Below are positions 1 through 11,897 of a stretch of DNA of 64,000 nt, piece by piece. The first letter of the stretch is position 1, and the number at the start of each line of letters is the position of its first letter. The stretch is from the NCBI GenBank assembly GCA_033398695.1, contig CM065801.1, positions 101,859,170 through 101,923,169 of the forward strand. Direction: 5' to 3'. Origin of the DNA: Orobanche coerulescens. Taxonomy: Eukaryota; Streptophyta; Magnoliopsida; Lamiales; Orobanchaceae. The position numbers and the translations under genes were made by a program. A model generated the notes under the pieces. The model was not told where the DNA came from. It did not search any database and saw only the letters and a list, made by a program, of their open reading frames with translations.

Positions 1-103
1 ACATAATCGCACACGCGCATCGCCTAGACCGGGACGAAGCCACAAATCCCTCTCGAGGCCTCGAAGGACCCTCCCGAGTGGCTAGCGAAACAAATCACAC
101 ACA

Positions 104-252
104 TCTCACGGTTGGATCAATCGCTTGTTGCATCTGGCCACATGATCGCATGCCATGTGCCACCGTAGATTATCTCAGGCTCTCACGGTTGGATCAATCA
201 CTTGTTGCATCCTGACCACATGATCACGTGCCATGTGTCACCGTAGACCTTC
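104..252. repeat. Two tandem units of about 75 bp inside the LTR
   Basis: Two adjacent copies of a unit containing CTCACGGTTGGATCAATC start at 104 and 181. They occupy the position in the LTR where the related LTRs at 19863 and 25399 carry other short tandem repeats. Just upstream, at about 47-90, is one degraded copy of the 91-bp unit seen five times at 21651-22083, in reverse orientation. Confidence 0.75.
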
Positions 253-1267
253 AACCGTATCCACACATTCACACAAATAACATATCACATCAAGGATATT
301 CAAACAATTCACCCAGAGCATCAAACACTTAGCAAAACACCACGTCAAACCACAATGCACCGAAATGAAACAATATACGTCCACACGCAAATACCAAGTG
401 CAACATCAACACCAAACATATCCATAGAGTTCACATAGTCATTCTCAAACCACACCATTCACAAAACACACACGTTTTGAAAGCAAGCCTTTAACAAGGC
501 TAACCGAATCTTTTGAAAACTCATTTCAAACAATCAAACAACCACATAAAGACGATCACCAATTATCATATTCACAAAACAAAAATAGTATGGACAAGGT
601 ACTTGCCTCGAAATCAAGATCGCAATAAGACGACGGATAGGACGCGGTCGAATAGCCCCGAACCCCCGAACAATATCAAGAATGTGATAGCACCACGAGT
701 ATTACGAGAATAACACGAATCATCAATCACCAAACGGGATTCAACATTGGAATCCTCGAACACCTATAAACCTCCGTAAGGAACAATAACACATGGTTAC
801 GACGAGAATCAAGGCCAAAACAACGGAAATCCCAACAAACTATCGAAGGGAAACTCATTGGGACATTTAATCGAACATTAAATGTTCAAGACCCTTCAAG
901 AACAAAGAAATCACCCCTCGGGTCGAACGAACCAAAGATACGAGTATCCAATCCATAGAACAAGTTCAAAACAACGTTTATACAACAATTAATTGATCAA
1001 AAACGGATTGGAATCGAAATCAAAAAGGAAAATCCCCAAATCTACAAAAACAAGGGTTCAAGCCAAAATACCTTGATTTGGATGAAGGATTCAAGTAGAG
1101 GTCGAAAATCTACAACAAGACTTGAGGTGGATGATCTCTACAAGTTTGGGAGCACTCAAATCGCCCAAAAATCGCCCACAAATCGCCTTAGATGGAAGGA
1201 GGAAGAAGAGAGGAGAACCAGGAAGTCTTCTCCTCGAAAATCTGCTAAAAACGCAGAAAAAGCCCGT

Positions 1268-1365
1268 GTGCCGCGGCACAGGATGAGTGTGCCGCGGCCC
1301 AGGGCCACGAAAAACGCCCAGGAATCAGCTTAGTGCCGCGGCACAGCTGAAGTGTGCCGCGGCAC
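1268..1365. repeat. Array of GTGCCGCGGCAC palindromes
   Basis: Exact 12-base palindromes lie at 1268-1279, 1333-1344 and 1354-1365, with a near copy ending in CCC at 1289-1300. They lie in the U3/promoter part of the minus-strand LTR. The LTRs that share the body of this LTR carry a different palindrome (TTACGGCCGTAA) in this place. Confidence 0.9.
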
Positions 1366-1741
1366 ACACTACAGCCCACTCCAACACGAAAAAGGCACAT
1401 CGTATAGTCTTAGCTATTTCGACCATAACTCCCTCGTATGGACTCCGATTGACTCACCGTTTGAACCATTGGAAAGCTAACTTGATTCTCTATAATATTG
1501 CAAAGATTCAGAATTTTTGGAGTTTCCAAGAATTAATGGTGACTTTACAAAGTCGAACTCCCACGTGAAAAAGTCGATTAAGGACACGGAACTCAACAAA
1601 ACGACACCGAAACGAACTCGGATGACAAAAAGTGCAGAATTAATCATTCTCGAAATGACGAAACGGTCATGATAGAGTTGTCAAAACTAACTCCGGCCGA
1701 AAAAAGAAATTTACCGAAAATTGAAAATTGCGGATATTACA

Positions 1742-3547
1742 GGGAATGATTTCTTGCTGTGGCGAAGGGGGCTTGCTTCGAATTGACGGCCCTTCGTCAT
1801 CCTTTGGTGGAGAGGCGTCTCTATCTTGAGCCTCTTCACGACTCATTCTCAGACCAGCTTGTAAAGCATCGTCATCGTCGTTTGAGTCATTGTCATCAAT
1901 GTCTTTTGGATTTGGGGGAGAGTCCTCTGACATATCTTTACCTTTCCTCCTTGCGTCATATTTCTGCAGAAGATGGCTTTCAATCAGTTCTTTGCAGAAA
2001 GGATTGTCCCATCGGATCAGGGCCTCAATTTCCATTGAGTCCGTCACTTCTGATAAAAATCTTTCTTCTTGGCTCCATTCGCTCCAGTTGTATAATGTTT
2101 CATACGGAGCTAGTCTGAAGCCTTTCCATTTCAGAAATCTTTCGTAGGCATGTTCGATCTGAATAGAGAGAAGGGTTTTGTGAATAATGGTGTCAGGGGA
2201 GGGACCGCGTACAACATCTGGGTCCGCTGTAGCGAGGGGTTCCTCTAAAGGTGTGGGATCCTGTAGGGAAGTGGGATTCCTTACAGGGGATGGTGCCCCG
2301 AAGGAAGTTTGATCCTGTACGGGTGTGGAATCCCGCATAGGAGAGGTAGTGTTTGGCTCCGTAGGGGCAGCCGACTCGCTAGAGTCTTTTTCGTTGGCAG
2401 ATGTCCCATCATCCATCCTAGCCGCCAATGGCTCAGGATCTACTGTCGATACAGTAGTGGACACCTCTTCCACAGGGGTTGGGCCCTGGGGTTGTTCTTC
2501 AGTGGGTTGAGCCATGGTAGAAACTGCTTCGGAGGGCTTGGTGTATTTGACTTTAGAAAGCCTCCTTAGTTTCTTCTTTGGCTTCTCACCAGCAATGGGT
2601 TTCTTACTGTGAGATCTTTTTCTCTTCTTTGAAGACTCCACGTCCTGGGACTTCAAAGACTCATCTCTTGGGTCTGCAGAGACTGGCATATATTTGGTTT
2701 TAGGGTGGTTGCAGGCCATGGTGCTCTAGTTATACGCAGTAGGCTTGACGCCTCCTAGGTATATCCTGGAGCTATTCTTCTTTGCATCAGCGGATTGTGA
2801 CAGTCCGAATTTTGTCAAGATATGGTTTAACATTAAACCAAATGACTTCTTCTGGGTGGAAGGCTTGCATACCTCCTCTTGCAAGTGCTTCAGGATTATC
2901 TGGCACCAGTTGACCTTTTCACAGGTCAGAATTGCCACCATCATCCTGAACCTCAGATTAGTACACATTTCGAATGCACCAGTTCGATTCTCAATGATCC
3001 TGCAGCAGAAATCATGCAAATATACATAAGGCAGACAAAAATTCTTTTTGTGATAGGTGGTTTGAACCATGTCAACAACAGTTGAGCCGGTGAACAACCC
3101 ATAAAACTTGGTTATTAGTTCTTGAGACCCAAACGTCTCAAGTTGATCCATTGTCAGGCCATCAGCAGGTAGCCTGTAGATATTCTGGAGCAGATCGCTA
3201 TCAACACAGATCTCAACTCCTTGAATGGTGGCGGTTATGTCAGCAACGTGAGCTCCTTGGGCCAGCGACAAAAAGCGTATGGCGGCGTTGAGGTAAAATT
3301 CCTCAACCAGATGAACATCATACTTGTCAGCAGTTTGACTTCCAAGGCGATAGAGGCCTTGTTGACGAATACGAGTGATGATGTACTCCTTGGGTTCGAC
3401 ATCATTGGTTTCAGTGAGAAGGCGTTCAATGACAACAGATCTTGAGAAGATCCGTCCATCGATGATGTTTGTGGCTTTCTTTAGAGCGAGAGAAGAAGTT
3501 TGTCCAGCCATTGATGATTTTTCAAGAAAAAGTGAAGAGGAAAACAC
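1742..3547 (-). pseudogene. Sirevirus ORF3 (env-like / plant transposon protein), N-terminal part
   Basis: The frame reads from 3547 (more likely real start MAGQTSS at 3511) to 1742, where the LTR insertion cuts it; codons beyond that belong to the LTR. One in-frame TAG at 2726-2728 splits it into 273 residues and the rest. The first part is a globular, cysteine-containing domain of the kind seen in ORFs after pol in Sireviruses. The second is low-complexity: a Lys/Arg-rich run (KKRKRSHSKK) that could act as a nuclear signal, then Pro/Ser/Thr repeats and an acidic run (DDNDSNDDDD). No signal peptide or clear membrane segment is evident, so a true envelope role is not supported. A second copy of the gene's later part lies at 14465-16195. 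Confidence 0.75.
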
Positions 3548-4292
3548 GTAATATGCAGTAATATGCAGAAAGCTGTGTAGGCTATTTTTGCTTGAGAACT
3601 CTTAATTTTTGCAGAAAGAGTAAAGAGTCTCTAATGGCAGTATCAGTCCTTTTATAGTTAGGCGGCGAAATAGGGTTTTACAGAGTACGAATGGTCAGAT
3701 TTTAAGGGATGGGAACCGGTTTTGAAATCGACGGTTAAGATGGACTGAGTGTACCAGGTACACTAATCCATTAAAATGTTTAAAATATAAACGGGTCCCA
3801 CTTCTGACATTTGTGTCACCCTAAATGCCTGAAACGGCGGTTTTAAAACAATAAACAATTTAAAACATCGCGGATTTTGAGATTCAGTTGTCCAGATGTC
3901 GTGTAAGGCATTTAATGTACATGACGTTTGACATAAAAACAGGGCACGTGGACAAAAATCATTTTAAAATGAAATGATATAATATAATATATATATATAC
4001 TGAATCAAAATCCTATAGTATGTGCTGTGTTCGTGTCGATACAGCGTTCCCTCTTAAAAAGGTACATATAGGTTTTAAATTCCATACAGCAACTTTTGGA
4101 TTAATGCTGTATCCGTGGGTCCTACAGTATTCCCCCTTAATTATTGCACACGTCAGTTGTAGGATTCATATATCTTTGTTCACTACAGTGCTATATTGAC
4201 GGTTCTGAGTGTACAGATAATTAACGTTGGATACTGTATTCTTGGGTCTTACAGTATTCCCCCTCAATTATTGAGTAAAAACAGTAAATTAC
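3548..4292 (-). other. Spacer between pol and ORF3 with duplicated polypurine tracts
   Basis: No coding capacity. On the minus strand two purine-rich tracts, each around AAGGGGGAATACTGTA or GAGGGGGAATACTGTA, lie at 4129-4146 and 4256-4274 in a repeated context (ATTATTG next to the tract, CTACAGTATT on the other side). CTGTAT-type words recur, as in the LTR. Multiplied polypurine tracts in non-coding regions have been described for Sireviruses. Confidence 0.6.
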
Positions 4293-5858
4293 TTACAAGG
4301 AGTCGGGCTGTAGCATTCCCAATTCTTGTCTAAGCATGTTGAATCTGGCTGTGTGGAGCGGCTTGGTGAAGATGTCGACCAACTGAATGTCTGTATGAAC
4401 TTTTTCAAGGCGGACATCTTTGTTCTCGATATGATTTCTTATAAAATGATGCTTCATGTTGATATGCTTAGTGCGCGAGTGCAGGACAGGATTGTGCGTT
4501 ATTGCAATTGCACTCGTGCTATCACACATGATTGGAGTCTCTCTGGCTTCAATTCCATAATCTAACAACTGTTGTTGCATCCAAAGGATCTGCATACAGC
4601 AACTACCAGCAGCATAGTATTCAGATTCTGCCGTGGAAAGAGAGTTAGTCAATTGCTTCTTATTGAACCAAGAAACGAGTCTAGGTCCAAGAAAGTGACA
4701 AGTTCCACTTGTACTCTTCCTATCTAGCTTGCAGCCTCCGAGATCCGAGTCGCTGTATCCAACTAAATCGAATTCGCCTTTTTTAGGATACCATAGTCCT
4801 ACATCGACTATTCCTTTAATGTACTTCAGGATTCGTTTAGCTGTATTGAAGTGTGATTCTTTAGGTGCTACTTGATACCTCGCACACACTCCAACAGCAA
4901 ACTGGATATCGGGCCTGCTAGCCGTTAGGTACAGGAGCGAACCAATGAGCTTCCTGTAGAGTGATTGGTCAAACAGCTTTCCGGCTTCATCAGTACTAAT
5001 TTGCACGGAAGTGCTCATGGGGGTTGACGATGATTTGTAATTGTTCATTCCAAATTTGTTGAGAAGCTCCTTGCTGTATTTTTCCTGGTTGATGAAAATA
5101 CCTGTAGGCAACTGCTTTACCTGCAAACCTAGGAAATAACTAAGTTCCCCCATCATACTCATTTCAAATTTACTTTGCATGAGATGAGAGAACCTTTGAC
5201 ACAAAGCAAGGTTAGTTGAACCAAAAATTATATCATCCACATAGATTTGCACCATAAGAAGGTCATCACCTTCCTGTATTTTGAACAAGGTCTTGTCCAC
5301 AGCACCTTTCTCAAATCCGTTGTTGGTTAGATACTCGGACTAGGTTTCGTACCAGGCTCTAGGGGCTTGTTTAAGTCCATACAGCGCTTTCCTTAGTCTG
5401 TATACTAAGTCGATACTGTCTGTATTGGCAAACCCTGGTGGTTGTTCAACATAAACTTCTTCGGCAAGGTCTCTATTCAGGAATGCACTCTTGACGTCCA
5501 TTTGGTATACAATAAAGCTCTTATGGGTGGCAAAGGCTAAAAATATCCTAATGGCTTCTAGTCTCGCTATAGGGGCGAAGGTTTCATCATAGTCTATGCC
5601 TTCTTCCTGACTATAGCCTTGTGTGACTAGTCTAGATTTATTCCTTATAATAAGTCCATTTCGATCCTTTTTGTTTCGAAATACCCATTTGGTTCCTATA
5701 ACCAATTGATGTGTAGGTCTGGGTACAAGATACCATACATTGTTTCTTTTGAAACCGTTAAGCTCTTCTTCCATAGATGTTATCCAATGAGAATTATTAA
5801 GAGCGTCTATGGTCGAAACAGGTTCAGACTGGGCTAAGAATACATCGATAGTGCACAT
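4293..5858 (-). pseudogene. Copia reverse transcriptase and RNase H
   Basis: The minus-strand frame encodes the copia RT core: [14 protein letters not shown] near the start, [10 protein letters not shown] (catalytic Asp), [14 protein letters not shown], then YVDDIIFG (the YVDD active site) near 5235. RNase H follows with GYSDSDLGGC, STAESEYYAA and the C-terminal ADIFTKPL-like motif (here VDIFTKPL), ending at the stop at 4293. One in-frame stop at 5340 separates the palm from the YVDD part; the frame is otherwise open. Role in an intact element: cDNA synthesis and removal of the RNA strand. Confidence 0.93.
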
Positions 5859-7530
5859 ATTGAGTCTTCTAAGATCGGATTGAGATTTCCATTCAGGAAA
5901 CTGTGATATCTAAGTATCAAGTTCTTCTTGTGCACAAAGTACATTTCCTTGTGTACTCTGTATTCTCCTACGAGTAGAAACACCAGCATTTATGTTTCCA
6001 ATGATCAGCTCTTGCGGGTGATCTCTCAACCATCTTCGGTCGGGTTCTAATTCAGGATCCCATACTGTATCGAGAGATTCTGTGGATACCGCTTCAGCTT
6101 GTACATCATCGGCTTCATCCACGTCGATTCTTACAGCTGCAGGGTTGATTTCTAAATCAACGATAGGTTCTATGGGAGTTGGAGGATCCAAGATAGAGAG
6201 TTGTTGGATGTTTTGGGTAACATCGTCTACTCCTGTAGGGTCATGATGAGGTTCGTCGAACACTACATGAACTGATTCCTCGATCGTCAGCTTCCTTTTA
6301 TTAAAGATTCTGTAAGCTTTGCTGACGGAGGAGTATCCTACAAATATTCCTTCATCTGATTTCTCATCAAAGGTTTTAAGTTGGTCCTTCCCATTATTCA
6401 ACACATAACACCTGCATCCAAAAATGTGAAAATATGAAACTAATGGAGTTTTGTTGTTTCATACCTCATATGCTGTTTTGTTGTGGTGCTTGTTGACGAT
6501 ACAGCGGTTTTGAGTGTAGCATGCTGTATTGGTTGCTTCACCCCAGAAACGCTGTGGCAACTTGCTTGCGGCGATCATTGTCCTTGTTGCTTCTTTCAAC
6601 ATCCTATTCTTTCGCTCGGAAACCCCATTTTGCTGAGGAGTACGGGCAGTTGAGTATTCGTCTTATATCCCATTTTCCGAACAGTATTGCTCTATAAAGC
6701 GGTTAGTAAATTCTGTGCCTCTGTCGGAACGAATGGACACGATACTCAATGTCTTTTCATTTTGCAACTTTCTTAGGAGCTCGGGCAGCTTTGATGTTGT
6801 TTCCTTCTTCTTGCTAAGGAAAATTGTCCAAGCATACCTGGAATAATCATCAATAACAACCATGCAGTATTTCTTACCTCCCAAACTTACTGGGTCTACA
6901 GGACCGTAGAGATCCATATGTAGCATTTCCAACACTCTTTAGGTTGAAAGGTAGGATTTGCTCTTCAGGGTTGACTTGATTTGCTTGCCTTTCTGACACG
7001 GTCCGCAGACGCTGTCCTTCTTAGATGACACATTTGGCAAACCTCTAACCATCCCCTGTCTTGAGAGCTTGTTGATCGTCTTGAAGTTGACGTGAGACAT
7101 CCTCTTGTTCCATAACCAGCTAAGATCTGCAGTGCCTTTGGCAACAAAGCATGGAATTGAGTAGCTCATAGGCTTCCAGTCAGCAATATACATGTTACCT
7201 AATCTGCTTCCTGTAAGCACAACTTCCTTGGTTTGGATGTTCTTGACTCTACAGCGATCTATATAGAATTTCACCGAGAACTGTTTATCACAGAACTGGC
7301 TAATGCTAAGTAGATTGTACTGTAAGCCTTCAACATATGCAACATCGGTGACTTTGAATTTTTCGACAAGTAGGTTTCCTTTCCCTCTTGTTCTTCCTTT
7401 AGATTTATCACCGAAATGAACTTTTGGACCGCGACCTTCTACAAAATCTGATAGCTTGCTCCTATCTCCGGTCATGTGCCGAGAGCATCCACTATCAAAG
7501 TACCAGGTATCCTCCTCTAGAATGTCCTGT
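5859..7530 (-). pseudogene. Copia protease and integrase
   Basis: The frame begins with the aspartic protease motif WYFDSGCSRHMTG near 7500. The pre-integrase zinc-binding segment follows (MSHVNFKTINKL ... CGPCQKGKQ). The integrase catalytic residues are the Asp in LHMDLYGP, the Asp in IRSDRGTEF and the Glu in PQQNGVSERKN. The GKR-like C-terminal part (FDEKSDEGIFVGYS) leads to the linker before RT. In-frame stops occur at 6939, 6663, about 6460 and 5910, all in one reading frame shared with RT, so the whole was a single polyprotein. The protease frame differs from the gag frame upstream. Confidence 0.9.
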
Positions 7531-7540
7531 TACAAAGAAA

Positions 7541-9821
7541 TTAAGTAGATTTAGGTCCCCTTTGATTTTTGGGTCCATGTATGTTAGTTCCTCTAGGTAC
7601 CCAAGTTTTCCTGGCAGCAATTGGTTTACTGTAGGTCATACTCGGTATAGTGTTGCGATATCTACGAGGGGCATATCCGTAGTCGCTATAACCATGATAA
7701 TTATTATGCATGAAATATTCAGGGTTATTATTATTAATCCAGTACGAGTGCTGTCTTGGAGGTGGAGCCATTTTCTTTGGCCTAACAGCTTGCCTTCTGG
7801 GTCTCCAGTTGGATTCCCAATGCTTTTGTTGATAATGAGCAGGCACTTGCTGTCTCGAGGGATAACGGGGATCCTGTATCCAATACCTAGGCGTGTTGTA
7901 CTGATAGTACTGCCGTGCGGGCCTTTGGTAGTTGGATACAGTCTTCCTTCTGAACGACTGTTGGCACTGTTGATATGCTCGGGGAGCATGCTGTTGAGTG
8001 CGCCTCACAGGTTGGAACGACTTATGATTCCGCTGTCTGGAATAGGATTGTGGGGGCGGAATGGCAGCCTTCGGTTTTCGCGGTGCAGCAGGTTCCTTCA
8101 CGGGACTAGGGGTATCTTTCGATACTGGAATGTGTTCCACACTCTTGACAAACACTGTACTAGTTTTCCCTTTGTTTGAACATGAGCTGTATCCTAAGCC
8201 ACTTTTGTCATGAGCATGTTGCCCAGTGCTCAGAATTTCTTCCATTCTTTTGGACGATTTCTCGAACGATTTCAGAGTGGTCTCAAGTTCAATTTCTCGT
8301 TTTTCGAGAGTTGTGACATTGGCTTGAAGTAGAACCAAATCATTTGTCTTGCTCTCGTTGTCAGTTTTAACCTCACTTAGTTCATGAGAAAGTTGATGAT
8401 TGCTCTCCATGAGTTTTTCAAAATCGACTTTGCTGGTTTCACAGTCAAGAGACATATTCTCATAATTTATCTTCAGCAAATCGTTTTCATCTTTCAGCTC
8501 TAGGTTAGACAGTTGGAGCTGTATATTCTCGTTTTTCAATGTCTCATGGGCTTTTTGAATGTTTTTAAATTCATTCATCATGTTTCAAAGTTATGAGATG
8601 CATTTGATGGAATAGCTGAGGTTGAACTTACCTCATCATCGCTATCTTCACCTTCCGGAATGTCTTTGGCCATAAAACACATATATGCTTTATCATCGAA
8701 CTCATCATCAGATGAATCACTTTCGGTGACCACCTGAAGACATTCTTCAGATTTGGATGGTGTGGGGGAGGCTTCTGATTCTCCAATCAGGGCCTTGAGC
8801 TTTTTTTCCAAGCACGTCTTCTTTCATCTCTCTCTTGTTGCTCGGCCTCCGGCAACTTTTGAACTTTGGGATGAGGACATTTATTTGCATAATGCCCTGG
8901 TTTCCTGCAATTATAGCACAGGTTAGAATTACCGGGTGAATTTTCGGTACTTACCTTTTGGACAGGTTTGGGCCTGTAAGGAGTCTGCTTGATGAGCTTT
9001 TTGAATTTGTGCATGAGAAGCACCATTTCATCTTGAGACAGGATGTCGTCGTCACTGTCAGCATTCTTGTGACTAGGCTTCGACGAGCTGGGCATGCTGT
9101 GTCAATGACTCGATATAGCGGCTAGTGCTGTGACCTTTGAAGGAGATTCTTCAGCTTTCTCTCTTCTGTCAATATCATACTCAAAAGCTTTGAGGTCAGA
9201 GAAGAGATCAAAAGTAGTTATTTCATTAAGATTGCAAGACACACGCATAGCTGTGGTCTTAATGTCTCATCGGGCTTGGAGAGATCTGAAAATTTTTAAA
9301 TTCTTCTCCTTTTGGGTATAAATTTTGCCCAACGCTTCAAGTTCACCAACAATACCAGTGAATCTGAGGTCAAGTTCCTCAAGTGTCTCAGTTGGTTTCA
9401 TTTCGAAAGATTCAAATTGCTGAGTTAGTTTTGAAATCTTGTTTTCTTTTGAGAGCTCAGTTCCCTCATAAATCAACTTGAGTTTATCCCAGATTTCCTT
9501 GGCTGTTTTGCAGCTCTTTACCTTTGAGAGCGTGCCTTTGTCAAGGGTGACAAATAACGCGTTCTTAGCCACATTGTCGAGATTGGCTCACTTTCTTTCA
9601 TCGGTGGTCCATTGCTCGCGATCCTTCTCGAGCATCTCAGCATGGGCTTGGCCTTCAATCCTTGCGGCCGTTTTTACCTTCATGATCTTGATAGGACCAT
9701 CCTGTATCACAAAAATCATCTCTTCGTGCATTGCTGCAAGATGAGCCTCCATCCTAATTCTCCAATCATCAAATTCGTTAATAGAGAACATAGGCACTTT
9801 GTTGATCATAGAAGTATCCAT
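7541..9821 (-). pseudogene. Copia gag with zinc knuckle and long coiled-coil tail
   Basis: It starts at the ATG at 9821 (MDTSMINKVPMF), 97 bases after the PBS. The capsid region includes AKEIWDKLKLIYEGT, typical of copia gag. In-frame TGA codons occur at about 9588, 9267 and 9107. The zinc knuckle CYNCRKPGHYANKC (CX2CX4HX4C) lies near 8900. Frameshifts near 8805 (in a run of T) and 8580 lead to a 346-codon stretch. Its first half is a Glu/Leu/Lys-rich coiled coil (ELETTLKSFEKSSKR). Its second half is a basic Arg/Gln/Tyr-rich tail ending at 7541. Long coiled-coil gags are a Sirevirus trait. Confidence 0.87.
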
Positions 9822-9917
9822 GTGAAAGTAAGGAAATGAAAGAAACTATTTTTAACGAGTAAGTGATTTTTGATCTGATTCGGTTAAAAATACGACTGAT
9901 TATTTTTAGAATCAACC

Positions 9918-9929
9918 GCTCTGATACCA
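9918..9929 (-). promoter_or_regulatory. Primer-binding site of the Sirevirus element
   Basis: On the minus strand it reads TGGTATCAGAGC, the standard plant PBS complementary to the 3' end of initiator methionine tRNA, two bases from the LTR end. Confidence 0.95.
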
Positions 9930-10460
9930 CTTGTTGGCCACTAAGTATACTGGATACAGCTTGGGAAGTAGTTTAAACAAATGTCAGATCGATTTTAAAT
10001 CCGAGTGCGTAGCGGAAGTCTTAGATACTGAAGTTCTGTGGATACAAAGAACTAGGTGTACTGATATACTTAAATAATCACAAGAAATAAAACAAGAAAA
10101 TCGAAGGTAAATAACACAGTATTTAAAGTGGTTCGAGGTAAACCCCTCTACGTCCACTGGTCCTCCACACAGGAGTAAAATATTTATTATAATTACTACG
10201 TACACAACTACGTAATTATAACAGTTATACAATCAATATATCGTTCACGCCGATTGATATAAAGATCTTAGCTTCAACCGTTCACACAGATTGGTTTGAG
10301 CTAAAGCTTGACTGACTTCTTCACACAGAGTTCTGAAGCTTCGTCTTCCTCAGTCCACACAGGGCTGATCTGGGTTTGTTCAAGGTACAGAACAGAGTAT
10401 GAACAACAGCTTTGAGTTTATGAGCTTGTAGCTGATGAAGTGTTGTTCAAGAAGGTGAGC

Positions 10461-10470
10461 ACTATATATC
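10461..10470 (-). promoter_or_regulatory. Candidate TATA box of the Sirevirus LTR
   Basis: Minus strand GATATATAGT, preceded by the U3 repeats and followed by what would be R/U5. A second TATA-like run at 10578-10587 is an alternative. Confidence 0.4.
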
Positions 10471-10900
10471 TCTTTTATCTGAGTTGCAGTAAGCTTGGAG
10501 ATATATTTTGCTCTGATGATAACTTGATAGCTTTGAATGATTTCGGTTTCGGTAACTTATCTTCAATGCCTTCATGAGATATATATAGTCTCTGAAATAT
10601 ATATCCGTTGAGATGTATCCGTTGAGCAAGATTCCGTTCTAACGGGATTAAAAGCACGATCCGGATTTAGCGGGATTTGAAGATCTGTTGACTGACAGTA
10701 TTTAAATAATTTATCCTTGAGTATTTAAATACTTCTTTATTCAATGGGACTTGACTACTGAAGATTCCTTCTTGTCCTGTTGAAAGCTGTATGGAAGATA
10801 ACTGTATTGGTGTTTCGAGACAGTTTCCATACTTGGTCTTTATAAGACTTCTTTGTTGTACTGAAGGGTTCCACTATATGCTCGATTCGAGACAGGTCTT

Positions 10901-11030
10901 CGATACAGGTTGATGCCTTAACACTTCGATACAGTTTCCTTTACTGTATGTGGTATTGGCATATATGTCAAAACCTCTTATCAAATACCATTCGATACAG
11001 GGATTGAATATCCCGGCTGTTTCGATACAG
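10901..11030. repeat. Four copies of CGATACAG in U3
   Basis: Exact copies occur at 10901-10908, 10927-10934, 10993-11000 and 11023-11030 (CTGTATCG on the element's strand). They sit at the start of U3, where transcription-factor sites would be expected. Confidence 0.7.
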
Positions 11031-11049
11031 GGTTCTTGTTTTCCCAACA

Positions 11050-11512
11050 ATTCATTTGATGAATGTGTGCATATGGGGCTGAACTTAAGTGAAAGCTAGG
11101 GGGGAGGGAGAGAAAAAGAGAAAGAATTTTTTTTCCCTTTCATTCTCATTTTCGGACAATAGTGTGTTCTTGAGTGAAAAAATAATTTTTATCACTTAGA
11201 GTGATCAAAATTATATATAAGCATTCTATCAACTTCTAGCTGTATGCTTAGAGTATAAGTTGAAAGAAATATTTTCTGGTCATCTTTCGACACGTGATAC
11301 GTAGAGGCATAGTAGTTTCAGTGCTCGGGAATTTCCAAAATCTTGTTCGATTAGATTCGTGTTCGTGCTTGGAATCAAGAAGAAATTATCAAAGGACTAC
11401 GATATATTTGATATACGATGCTTTGATCGATCTTTTAGGAGTTCAGTTTTTATTCGGTTAGACCGGTTTATTTTTTCACTGCGTACTCGATTTTAATTAC
11501 CGAACCCCAACA
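11050..11512 (+). mobile_element. 3' part of a copia-type LTR, truncated
   Basis: Ends with TACCGAACCCCAACA, like the end CACCGAATCCCAACA of the LTR at 34427-36409, and carries a similar U5-like stretch (GATCGATC, TAGAGGC-type words). No PBS follows, so it is a 3' or solo LTR end. The Sirevirus appears to have inserted into it at 11049/11050. Similarity was judged by eye. Confidence 0.45.
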
Positions 11513-11897
11513 TGTACGTCTTTCATACGTGCAGATACATGTACTGTGGGAGTCATCTCAGGGATGGTATATGGAAGCAATTGTAGTCGAGTATGATACT
11601 AGTCGGCAAAGTGGTGTTTGAGTCTTCATACATGAAGCGTCTGTCATACCTGTGTATTTGGTACTTGAATGTTTAGTTATGTAATAAATGAAACTGGTAC
11701 AATTTTATTTTTCTTTGTCGTTTGAATCGTTTTTTCCAAACCAAGTTGTTGTGAACATGTCTTGTATTTAGTTGAATACCAAATTCGGAGTTATGTATCA
11801 TTTGATCACTTACAATCTCGGTTAAGATTGTCATGTGTATTAGCTTGGTAGGATTTACGGCACTCTAATTACCCATGGGGGTTTTGAGGTGTTACAT
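11513..11897 (+). mobile_element. Possible 3' end of a gypsy-type LTR
   Basis: The stretch ends GTTTTGAGGTGTTACA, matching the GGGGTGTTACA terminus of the gypsy LTRs in this window. The preceding sequence has the same GT-rich, AT-balanced look as the ends of those LTRs, but no family could be assigned. Confidence 0.35.

Larger units (their letters stand above)
1..1741 (-). mobile_element. Ty3/gypsy-type LTR, 5' portion, cut by the window edge
   Basis: Read on the minus strand it begins TGTAATATCCGC at 1741, the same kind of terminus as the other gypsy LTRs here. The first 180 bases or so and the stretch from about 1050 down to 1 match the LTRs at 19863-23065 and 25399-28609, including the shared meaningless peptide frame beginning MKTHFKQ. 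The promoter block between (about 1150-1560) does not match them. It interrupts the Sirevirus ORF3 at 1742, so it is a later insertion. Whether it is a solo LTR or part of a longer element cannot be told because the rest is outside the window; the first five flanking bases, GGGAA, would be the target duplication. Confidence 0.8.
1742..11049 (-). mobile_element. Ty1/copia retrotransposon, Sirevirus-like, minus strand, 3' end missing
   Basis: Order on the minus strand: 5' LTR (11049-9932), initiator-Met PBS, gag with a zinc knuckle, protease, integrase, RT, RNase H, then a further ORF after pol. Integrase before RT places it in copia; the long coiled-coil gag tail and an extra ORF downstream of pol are known traits of the Sirevirus (SIRE/Maximus) lineage. 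The 3' end of ORF3 and the 3' LTR are lost or lie beyond the inserted gypsy LTR at 1-1741. Gag, pol and ORF3 all contain stops or frameshifts, so this copy is dead. Confidence 0.88.
9932..11049 (-). repeat. Sirevirus 5' LTR (1118 bp)
   Basis: On the plus strand it starts TGTTGG at 9932 and ends CCAACA at 11049, the inverted TGTTG/CAACA ends of copia LTRs. The PBS abuts it. Because the element is on the minus strand, U3 is the right end (about 10480-11049) and U5 the left. The matching 3' LTR is not in the window, so the pair cannot be used for dating, and no target duplication can be shown. Confidence 0.9.

Noticed and set aside
513..713. Conserved small protein beginning MKTHFKQ (also at 21198 and 26743, minus strand)
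   Set aside because: Conservation is due to LTR homology. The frame contains the splice-donor-like site and lies antisense to the element's transcript in two copies.
1759..2118. Plus-strand ORF of 119 codons (and its twin at 15747-16181)
   Set aside because: Antisense shadow of Sirevirus ORF3.
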